Notes under the pieces: generated by a model
Database searches by the model: none
What the model was told of the DNA's origin: nothing
Seen by the model: the letters and a program-made list of their open reading frames with translations, nothing else
Part shown: positions 1-5,578 of the stretch, piece by piece
Layout: the number at the start of each line of letters is the position of its first letter
How positions within the stretch are numbered: the stretch's first letter is position 1
Translations under genes and position numbers: made by a program
DNA from: Candidatus Bathyarchaeota archaeon
GTDB lineage: Archaea; Thermoproteota; Bathyarchaeia; 40CM-2-53-6
Length of the DNA: 6,447 nt
Reading direction: 5' to 3'
Assembly: GCA_005883695.1 (NCBI GenBank)
Contig: VBBV01000176.1
Location: forward strand, 1-6,447

Positions 1-1
1 G

Positions 2-439
2 CTTGAAATCGACCGGACATCGATTCCTCTCGCTGACCTTCTATTGGAGAAGCTCCAGATCATCTCATTCAGCAGAAAGGACATGATCGATACGTTACTC
101 TTGCTCAAGGCCCACGCTATAGCAGAGAAAGAAGAGTCGGAAACCATTGGCACCAATCGAGTGGCCCACGTACTATCGAGAGACTGGGGCTTCTGGTACA
201 CTGTAACTACCAACCTGCTAGGGATAAAGGAATACGTCAAGAGAATCACTATTCTTTCCCCGCATGAATTATCCGATCTGATCGCAAAGGTGGATAAGAT
301 TCTGTCCGCGATCGCCTCGACCCCGAAATCATTGAGATGGAGGCTACGTGCTGTAGCCGGGACTAAGAAGAGATGGTACAATCCGGTTGAAACTGAGGAA
401 ACCGTGGGAGAGTTCGGCATATGGAGGTTACGAAACTAG
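2..439 (+). CDS. Conserved protein, C-terminal part, probable nucleotidyltransferase-fold relative (5' end outside window)
   Basis: The frame is open from the first bases of the window to the stop at 437-439, giving 145 visible residues, so the true start lies upstream. A TTG at 44 lies in frame but is not needed as a start, because the residues before it (IPLADLLLEKLQI) already read as conserved family sequence. The pattern 'IPLADLLLEKLQI...KDMIDTLLLL', then 'DWGFWYTVTTNL', then 'PKSLRWRLRAVAG..KRWY' matches from memory the C-terminal half of a widespread bacterial and archaeal conserved family. Its N-terminal half resembles minimal nucleotidyltransferases and is not visible here, so no catalytic motif can be checked. 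The protein is soluble, with no signal peptide or membrane segment in view. The next gene starts about 136 nt downstream and shows no link to it. The coding call is firm; the functional label is tentative. Confidence 0.75.
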   Translation, partial: LEIDRTSIPLADLLLEKLQIISFSRKDMIDTLLLLKAHAIAEKEESETIGTNRVAHVLSRDWGFWYTVTTNLLGIKEYVKRITILSPHELSDLIAKVDKILSAIASTPKSLRWRLRAVAGTKKRWYNPVETEETVGEFGIWRLRN

Positions 440-575
440 GCGCAGCAACAGACTTCGATTTCCCAGAAACTGTTAAATTCGAAAAACGTTCAGGATGGTT
501 GCCCCGAATCTTGTACAACTGATCTGGATTGGTGCTAGTTCGCGGCTTTCGGCGGAGCGCCGAGGAAGGGGCGCG
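440..575 (+). promoter_or_regulatory. Intergenic leader with weak TATA-like box and ribosome-site hairpin
   Basis: No gene is seen here. A weak A/T box (GTTAAATT, about 472-479) is the only archaeal TATA-like candidate for the downstream gene and would give a leader of roughly 70 nt. Just before the ATG at 576, a perfect 6-bp inverted repeat (TCGGCG 549-554 and CGCCGA 558-563, loop GAG) can be extended by two T-G pairs to 547-565. Its 3' arm covers the first bases of the strong SD sequence AGGAAGGGG (563-571), so folding would partly hide the ribosome site. This may be a translational control element or a chance GC-rich hairpin. Confidence 0.3.
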
Positions 576-606
576 ATGAGAAAAATACCCAACCGAGAGA
601 GGTTAG

Positions 607-611
607 AAAAA
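607..611 (+). other. A5 homopolymer where the start frame and signal-peptide frame part
   Basis: The frame from ATG 576 gives MRKIPNRERLEK up to this run and then stops at 651-653. The signal peptide lies one base back, in the frame read as AGA AAA ACG. A single additional A would give one continuous protein with a basic N-region, a hydrophobic core and a VSA cleavage site. A homopolymer miscount in sequencing or a genuine 1-nt deletion would look the same. Confidence 0.6.
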
Positions 612-1030
612 CGAGAATACGACTTTTCGCCCTTACCGCTATTCTCGTGGTAGTCTCAGCCTCGCTGATCTCCCCCCATCCCGTCTCCGCTACCGAGACC
701 AATTACCAAAACCCGGTAACAGCCGCGCCCCCTCTCGCTAGGCCGACAACACCGTCCTGCGTCGTGCCCCTGGCCAGGACCCAACCGTTTCCCTTCGCAG
801 GCTACAGCACACCCTTCACCGGAACCTACTCTCCACCCATATCTTGTCCCGCTCCTTGGTCCATGGTGGTCCTAGATTTCTCAGGCCACGTTAGCGGCCG
901 ACAATTCGACCGAATGGCCACCATCTGGATAGGCAATGCGATCGTCTATATGGGCACTACGCCAGAGCCTACCCCTGCGGGAATCGCCTGGCACACCGAG
1001 AAAGACGTGAGCGAATACACTCCGCTCTTG

Positions 1031-1040
1031 CTGACTGACT
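1031..1040 (+). repeat. Tandem GACT repeat at the internal frameshift of the PNGase A gene
   Basis: The ten bases CTGACTGACT contain GACT twice in tandem. The frame used upstream (…YTPLLLTDFL stop) and the frame used downstream (LTFYETSP…) cross exactly here. Removing one GACT copy restores a continuous frame through the joint. The repeat could be a 4-bp slippage duplication, or the microhomology scar of a larger out-of-frame deletion that removed the family's missing strand segment. Confidence 0.6.
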
Positions 1041-2216
1041 TTCTATGAGACAAGTCCCACTTTCCCGGCAGCCCGACACCCTGACATGATCGTACCGCTT
1101 TCCGGTAGCTGGTTGTTCCTCTTTCACAGAACACCAGTCAACGCAACGCCAGTCACTCTGCCCACGAACCCGGTGCGGGCGTATCTTGAATTGTGGGCTA
1201 AGGGAAATAGTTGCGACGAGTTCTGGTTCGGGAGCCAACCCGATGATTACGCTAACGCGAATGGGCTGTGTGGAGGTGGCGCCTTTCGCGAAATCCAAGT
1301 CTTTCTTGACGGCACTCTTGCGGGAGTAGTCTGGCCGTTTCCCTACGTCTTCACAGGAGGCGTGAACCCCTATCTCTGGCGGCCTATCCCTGCGGTCGAT
1401 GCGTTCAACGAGCTAGCTTACCTGGTAGACCTGACCCCGTTCGTCGGAACAATGGCGGATGCAAAACCGCACACTATAGGTTTCGAGGTAGTCAACAACG
1501 GCGTGTACTGGCAGGTCGACGGTAATCTGCTGATTGACGAGGACCCGGTTCTGCAAACCACCTCCGGGCAGCTAACAACCTATCAGATTAGTCCCGCGGC
1601 CGCTCAAAGCGTGTCCCAGACCATCAACGACAAGAACGCGCTCTTCAGCTTCACGGCAAGCCGATCGGTCAAAATCGCGGGCTTCGTGGATACCTCAGCC
1701 GGACGCGTCACTACGACTATCGACCAGAGTTTCAGCTTCACAAACAATCAGGTCTTGGATCTGGTCAATTTCCTCGAGAACCTCAAAGGCACAGAGACAA
1801 TTACGACCTTAACCTCAACTACGAGTTCCCAAGAAACGAGGACGGTTACTGTCTCAGACTCCTATCCTGTGGCGATGACGTCAGCGTTCATGATCCCCCG
1901 AGCGGCAGCCTCGTCCAACTCGAACCAGGCCACTCTGAGATTCATGCTACCCGCGACCGTCGACCAGTCCTTCATCCGTGCTGTTACAACCGCAGTCAGT
2001 GGTGTGCAGATCCTTTCAACCACGACCTCGGATACTGTGCATTCGGAAGCTGTCCTCGTCCGAAGTCTAACGACAGGGTTCAATGTCGTCGCTAGCGGGC
2101 ATGACTACGAAGATTATATCCTGAGCGACTCCACTGGACTCTGCTTGAACCACTATATCGCGGCGGCCCAGGGCTCCTGCTTGCTGAATCCCTAGAACCG
2201 CCCGTGAGGTCCATAC

Positions 2217-2236
2217 TTTCTCCCCTTTTTTCGTTT
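2217..2236 (+). terminator. T-rich terminator after the PNGase A gene
   Basis: About 20 nt past the stop, the coding strand carries a T/C-rich tract with six consecutive T (2226-2231) followed by CGTTT. Archaeal intrinsic termination commonly uses oligo-T tracts without a strong hairpin. The tract sits in the 108-nt convergent gap before the opposite-strand phosphodiesterase gene. No comparably clear T tract is seen for the minus-strand unit. Confidence 0.45.
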
Positions 2237-2303
2237 GAAACAAATCACTTGACGCGTGAGGCCTCTATTCTTATTCGGAATCAAAACTCCTGACTTCTAG
2301 TCC

Positions 2304-2786
2304 TCAAAGTCTGACAATTTCTCCGCGAATCTCTTTGTCAATTGTCAGAATGCCGTAGGTTTTCTGCCTGGCAGGGAATTTTCCAGTTGCACTTCCTGGG
2401 TTGAACCAGAGAACACCGTCACGGAAATCGTTCTTCGTCTGATGGCTGTGTCCGTGAATGATGGCTTGGACCCCAGAGAACTTGGGCCGCAGCCTCTGCT
2501 CTAAGGTGTGGGGAGAGCCTCCCTCAGCTGGATGGTTGACGCCGATCTTGAAATCCCCTGCTTGTACGATGTCAATTGCTGGCCATTCCTTCCTAACGTC
2601 TGGCCCATCGATATTGCCGTAGACACCTTTGAAGGGGCCGATTTTGCGTAACTCGTCAACTAGCCGTTTACCCGTGAAGTCCCCGGCATGAATTATCATA
2701 TCAGCGCCCGACAGCTCATCGAGGACCTGCCGGGGCAGGTTGTCGATTGAGTCCGTGTGGGTATCAGAGATGACGCATATCTTCAC
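2304..2786 (-). CDS. YfcE/MJ0936-type metallophosphoesterase
   Basis: This is a compact 160-residue calcineurin-like phosphoesterase, the usual length for MJ0936/YfcE, which are metal-dependent phosphodiesterases active on model substrates and some cyclic nucleotides. The two-metal motifs appear in order: SDTH (D8, H10), HAGDF (D36), GNID (N58), NHP (H85) and HGHSH (111-115). The start chosen is GTG 2786, giving VKICVISDTH, where the fold begins. The frame stays open upstream to 3014, but that stretch lies over the preceding gene and has no family sequence. No clear SD precedes the GTG. It lies 50 nt after the membrane-protein gene and probably shares its transcript. The true substrate cannot be read from sequence. 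A role in turning over a signalling nucleotide is only a guess from context. Confidence 0.92.
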   Translation of the reverse strand: MKICVISDTHTDSIDNLPRQVLDELSGADMIIHAGDFTGKRLVDELRKIGPFKGVYGNIDGPDVRKEWPAIDIVQAGDFKIGVNHPAEGGSPHTLEQRLRPKFSGVQAIIHGHSHQTKNDFRDGVLWFNPGSATGKFPARQKTYGILTIDKEIRGEIVRL

Positions 2787-2836
2787 AGGTGTCCACGGGT
2801 CGTGGCAGGACCGGTGGCTCGAGGTTTCTAAGTTTT

Positions 2837-3730
2837 CTAGGCCGCTTGATGAACGCCTGTTCCTTTGAAGGCTGTATGAACAGCTTTGAGGAAGTACGTT
2901 CCTCCGAGGAACATTGCAGTCCTTCCGGTCCACGAGATAGGATCGCCAGGAGCTCTTCCGAAGAAGACCGCGGCAAGTCCCACCCCGGTCAATGCGAGAG
3001 CCAGAAAATACCAATAGAGTGTGCTTGACCTCGACCGCGAAGAGAAATATCGCCTGGCAAAGAGGATCGATGATACAGCGAATAGAGTGGCAGCGCTACC
3101 AAGAACAGCCATGCGTAGAGATGTCTGGCCAGCTCCAGGAACGAAGAAGAGCGGAGTCATCCCCTCCAGCGCCGCCGCAGTGTACAATGCCGTGAAGCCG
3201 AGAACCCCTCCGTAGGCGAGGATAATTATTGATCTGCGAATCTTCGGGCTCTTTTGCGGAGAAGGCCCGCGGGACCAAGTGCCACTGATCACGTGGAAAA
3301 TGGACGCGACAAGCGCGCCGGTGTTCGATATTGTTATTGCAGGGTTCGGTCCGCTGGGGAGATTTGTCAGCCAACCTGAAAGCAGTGAGGTTGAGCCCCA
3401 GGCGAGCGCTCCACTTCCCAAGAGGACTAGAAATGTCCAGCCGTTTTGTATGTAGCTCTTGAAGGAAATGTACCCGACCATGAACGATGTGAAGGCGAGG
3501 AAGACAGTGTACAGGATCGCATTCAGGAACGGGGGCTCAAACGCTAACCCCTTGCTAAACTGTGCTGGAGGCGGCAGGATGATGTTGAACACAACTACAG
3601 AGACTATTACCAAGGGGAGAGGAACGGCGACGATTAGGCTGGGCTTCCACGGCGGGGGAATCGTTCCCGAAGTCTGTCCAACTTGCCCGATTGACTTTGG
3701 TTCAGGAATGTTTCTGTTTGTTCTTGGCAA
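2837..3730 (-). CDS. Multi-TM membrane protein resembling the sensor half of archaeal histidine kinases
   Basis: This 297-residue integral membrane protein has about eight hydrophobic segments, near residues 31-52, 68-90, 97-118, 131-149, 166-188, 204-225, 236-258 and 268-286. Motifs such as 'ISNTGALVASIFH' (134-146) and 'PISWTGRTAMFLGGTYFLKAV' (264-284, the last segment) recall, from memory, the MASE-like N-terminal sensor modules of archaeal PAS/histidine-kinase proteins. Here the protein ends about ten residues after the last helix, so there is no PAS, HisKA or ATPase output domain. The start is TTG 3730, inside the 3' end of the KaiC gene (29-nt overlap). No ATG or GTG lies nearby in frame, and no good SD is seen, which fits translational coupling. 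The ligand is unknown. An unrelated 8-TM family remains possible. Confidence 0.85.
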   Translation of the reverse strand: MPRTNRNIPEPKSIGQVGQTSGTIPPPWKPSLIVAVPLPLVIVSVVVFNIILPPPAQFSKGLAFEPPFLNAILYTVFLAFTSFMVGYISFKSYIQNGWTFLVLLGSGALAWGSTSLLSGWLTNLPSGPNPAITISNTGALVASIFHVISGTWSRGPSPQKSPKIRRSIIILAYGGVLGFTALYTAAALEGMTPLFFVPGAGQTSLRMAVLGSAATLFAVSSILFARRYFSSRSRSSTLYWYFLALALTGVGLAAVFFGRAPGDPISWTGRTAMFLGGTYFLKAVHTAFKGTGVHQAA

Positions 3731-4487
3731 ATGCCATCGCCCAGTTACTCGCAGCCTGTTCGGTAATGGACCTCCTTGGACTTCCAGTCAGGAGACCTTC
3801 GTAATCCGAGAAGGGTGCAGAGACCTCGACGCCATGTGAGGTAATCTCGTATTCCCTCAGTCGCTTGTCATGATCGCTGCCTCGCATCTTCCAGACAACC
3901 AATGCTTTTCGAATTGTGGACTCTATCTCCACTGGTTTGAGAGAAACGATGCAATCTACTAGAAAGCTGATGCCTGCGTCCGTCGACAATGTCGATTGGC
4001 CGTATGATTCGTTGTTCTCCCAGATGAGCAGAGACCCTAGACCTCTTGCTTTGAACAGCATGATCAAACGATAGAGTTCCCTTCTCAACTCGTTGTGGCC
4101 GGTGAACATGGCCAAGTGGCTTAGACTGTCAACCACAATCCTCTGCGCATGGATTTCTTTGATCGGCTCTGAGAGAATGCTCTCTCCACCGCCAGTCTCC
4201 AAGAGAAGGTTTGGCGAGGTGCAGATCAATCGGAACTTGTTCTCGTCCTCCAGCTTGCGTATGTCCCACCCAAGGCTCAAGGTGTCTCTGTAAATCTGTG
4301 CAGGTAATTGTTCGAAGGTCAGGTAGATCCCATTCTGCCTGAACTGTGTCGCTCCATTCACTAGGTGTTCGAGTGCCAACGTGGTTTTTCCTGTCCCCGG
4401 TCCACCAGAAAGTAGTACTGCATCTCCTGGGAGGAATCCTCCGCACAGCATTTGGTCTAGCTCGCTAATCCCAGTCTGTAGCCTCAT
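3702..4487 (-). CDS. Single-domain KaiC-like (RecA superfamily) ATPase
   Basis: The protein has 261 residues and one RecA/KaiC domain. Its N-terminus 'TGISELDQMLCGGFLPGD' is the classic KaiC/RadA opening, followed by Walker A GGPGTGKTT (28-36) and Walker B RIVVDSLSHL (116-125). The 'YLTFEQLPAQIYRD' segment (55-68) corresponds to the catalytic Glu-Glu site of KaiC; here the pair is Glu59-Gln60. Archaeal single-domain KaiC proteins are thought to work as ATP-driven, often oligomeric, signal-transduction switches, not as clocks. The C-terminal part (about 190-261, with 'RKALVVWKMRGSDHD' and 'REYEITSHGVEV') is the usual strand-rich end. The start is ATG 4487. An AGGAAG lies 13 nt upstream, which is too far for a normal SD. 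It is the first gene of a probable operon with the overlapping membrane protein. Confidence 0.93.
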   Translation of the reverse strand: MRLQTGISELDQMLCGGFLPGDAVLLSGGPGTGKTTLALEHLVNGATQFRQNGIYLTFEQLPAQIYRDTLSLGWDIRKLEDENKFRLICTSPNLLLETGGGESILSEPIKEIHAQRIVVDSLSHLAMFTGHNELRRELYRLIMLFKARGLGSLLIWENNESYGQSTLSTDAGISFLVDCIVSLKPVEIESTIRKALVVWKMRGSDHDKRLREYEITSHGVEVSAPFSDYEGLLTGSPRRSITEQAASNWAMAFAKNKQKHS

Positions 4488-4650
4488 TTCTCGATCGATT
4501 CTTCCTGGCGAACTGGCCTCTTCATTCGGCCAGCCATCGGTGGAATCCCGCTGATATGAGAAGATTGTAACTCGCGCTTATCAGGCACCAAATAGTACGA
4601 GCAGTTTGTCGGAATTCGATAATTTCTCCACGATGACTAGCGTGAGTATT
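4488..4650 (-). promoter_or_regulatory. Leader of the KaiC unit with an inverted repeat
   Basis: This 163-nt gap between the oxidoreductase stop and the KaiC start holds no gene. A perfect 6-bp inverted repeat, CTGGCC (4513-4518) and GGCCAG (4528-4533) with a 9-nt spacer, lies 26-46 nt before the KaiC ATG. It could be an operator or an RNA hairpin, or chance. An A/T box read as GAAATTATC on the minus strand (about 4616-4624) is a weak TATA candidate. The gap is long enough for the KaiC unit to have its own promoter, but read-through from the oxidoreductase gene cannot be excluded. Confidence 0.25.
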
Positions 4651-5508
4651 CTAGTCAAGCCCAGAGTACGATGGTATGATATTCTTCGCGAATTCCTTGA
4701 GGTTGTCAAGGTAGCCAACACGTTGGAGTGGCGCTATGTAGTATAGGGCGCCGTCTTTTGCCGCTTTTTCCACATCCTGTTCGACAGCTTTCCGGTCGAA
4801 CTTTTGGTCCCGGTTGGCCACGGACCCCGCTGCGAATGCTATCTTGTCCTCGCGATGGAATCTTCGCGCCTCCTGCTTCACGATCAATCGCGCCTTCTCC
4901 ATAGGGACCTGGACCCAGGGTGGAATGTGGCAGATGTCGGCGTAGCGGCCCGCAAGCTGCAGCATTCTAGTGCCGACGCCTCCGAACATCAGGGGTGGGT
5001 GCGGCTTCTGAACCGGTTTGGGATCTAGAATCGCGCCTTTCGCATGGTAGTACTTTCCCTTGAAGTCGACTTGGGGTTTCTCCCAGAGCTGGAGGATCAG
5101 CTCTACGCCTTCCTTTGTCTTGTCGACCCGTGTCTTCGGGTCGTCCCATGTGCTGTAGCCTTCGAATTCTGTCTGGGACCATCCAGCCCCTATGCCTAGG
5201 ACGGCGCGTCCGGAGGACAACACGTCCATGGTGGCTACCATCTTGGCCAACATTGCTGGTGGACGGAATGGGATCGGGGTGACTATTGTTCCAAGCTTGA
5301 TTTCCTGGGTCTTGGCCGCGAGATACGTGAGGGCGACCCAGCTCTCCACGGTCGAATCTTTCTGTGGCTGTCCAAAAGCCTCGGCCCACATGTAATGGTC
5401 CGGGATCACCGCCCCCCAGAATCCAAGCTTGTCCGCCAACTGAACTGCTTGTTCAGTCAAGCTCCAGCCGTTATACCAGTTTCCAAGACCCGAAAGAATG
5501 AACCTCAA
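4651..5508 (-). CDS. LLM-class (luciferase-like) flavin/F420-dependent oxidoreductase
   Basis: The protein has 285 residues and a single luciferase-like TIM barrel. Family marks are the N-terminal strand and helix 'SLTEQAVQLADKLGFWGAVIPDHY' (16-39), the core 'KLGTIVTPIPFRPP' (71-84) leading to 'SGRAVLGIGAGW' (99-110), 'GKYYHAKGAILDPKPVQKPHPP' (151-172), and 'GGVGTRMLQLAGRYADICH' (176-194), which fits the phosphate-binding end of the barrel. Close relatives are mostly F420-dependent, and an archaeal host makes F420 likely, but FMN use cannot be excluded. The substrate is unknown. The start is TTG 5508: an in-frame TGA sits two codons upstream, and AGGAG (5520-5516) lies 7 nt away. The protein is cytosolic, with no signal peptide. 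It diverges from the kinase-like gene across a 70-nt gap. Confidence 0.92.
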   Translation of the reverse strand: MRFILSGLGNWYNGWSLTEQAVQLADKLGFWGAVIPDHYMWAEAFGQPQKDSTVESWVALTYLAAKTQEIKLGTIVTPIPFRPPAMLAKMVATMDVLSSGRAVLGIGAGWSQTEFEGYSTWDDPKTRVDKTKEGVELILQLWEKPQVDFKGKYYHAKGAILDPKPVQKPHPPLMFGGVGTRMLQLAGRYADICHIPPWVQVPMEKARLIVKQEARRFHREDKIAFAAGSVANRDQKFDRKAVEQDVEKAAKDGALYYIAPLQRVGYLDNLKEFAKNIIPSYSGLD

Positions 5509-5515
5509 GACTCAA

Positions 5516-5520
5516 CTCCT
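5516..5520 (-). promoter_or_regulatory. SD sequence that fixes a TTG start for the LLM oxidoreductase
   Basis: AGGAG on the minus strand is 7 nt before TTG 5508. The nearby ATG (5523-5521) is out of frame for this protein and reaches a stop after two further codons, so TTG is the only credible start. Confidence 0.7.
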
Positions 5521-5540
5521 CATGTTTGGATTCTATCCCC

Positions 5541-5549
5541 TATTTATTT
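5541..5549. promoter_or_regulatory. A/T box, probable TATA element in a divergent promoter
   Basis: TATTTATTT on the plus strand, read AAATAAATA on the minus strand, is the only strong A/T box in the 70-nt divergent gap. It lies about 30 nt before ATG 5579, which would place transcription at or next to the start codon (leaderless, as is common in archaea). It also lies about 35 nt before the oxidoreductase TTG, leaving room for a short leader that includes the SD. One box may serve both genes, or only the minus-strand gene. Confidence 0.45.
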
Positions 5550-5578
5550 CAGCCCAACAGGAGCATCTTTTGCCATAA

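Larger units (their letters stand above)
576..2195 (+). pseudogene. Secreted peptide-N4-asparagine amidase A (PNGase A) family protein, frame-disrupted
   Basis: PNGase A enzymes release N-linked glycans by cleaving the glycan-asparagine bond. The match (Pfam PNGaseA, from memory) runs along the whole length: 'SGRQFDRMATIWIG' and 'TEPTPAGIAWHTEKDVSEYT' before position 1030, then 'DEFWFGS', 'GAFREIQVFLDG', 'FTGGVNPYLWRP' and 'DLTPF', and a C-terminal domain with two cysteines ('GLCLNHYI...GSC'). Two breaks are visible. ATG 576 has a strong SD (563-571), but its frame stops at 651-653. The frame of the signal peptide (RIRLFALTAILVV...VSA) and first domain has no ATG, GTG or TTG before 647; one extra A in the run at 607-611 would join them. 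That second frame ends at 1046-1048, and the family sequence resumes in another frame from 1035. About 20-30 family residues between 'YTPLL' and 'LTFYE' are absent. Either the gene is decaying or the sequence carries errors. The GTG at 647 would cut the signal peptide short. Confidence 0.82.

Noticed and set aside
603..612. Programmed -1 frameshifting at TTA GAA AAA C
   Set aside because: The heptamer A-GAA-AAA does not fit X-XXY-YYZ because the P-site codon would not re-pair, and no obvious downstream pseudoknot was seen. An indel is simpler.
647..1048. GTG 647 as the real start of a separate 133-residue protein
   Set aside because: It would begin inside the hydrophobic core of a signal peptide that is visible upstream in the same frame, and the domain continues past the stop in another frame.
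969..1298. 109-residue minus-strand open frame across the PNGase A break
   Set aside because: Antisense to conserved PNGase A sequence on both sides; no domain or start signal.
2787..3014. N-terminal extension of the phosphodiesterase frame to 236 residues
   Set aside because: The extra 76 residues lie over the membrane-protein gene in another frame, are Arg/Ser-rich with no family match, and the fold begins exactly at GTG 2786.
3459..3839. 126-residue plus-strand open frame
   Set aside because: It is a shadow antisense to the membrane protein and KaiC genes, with no recognisable domain or ribosome site.
4967..5389. 140-residue minus-strand open frame within the oxidoreductase gene
   Set aside because: It is an alternate-frame shadow, Arg/Gly/Pro-rich with no family features, inside a clearly coding gene.
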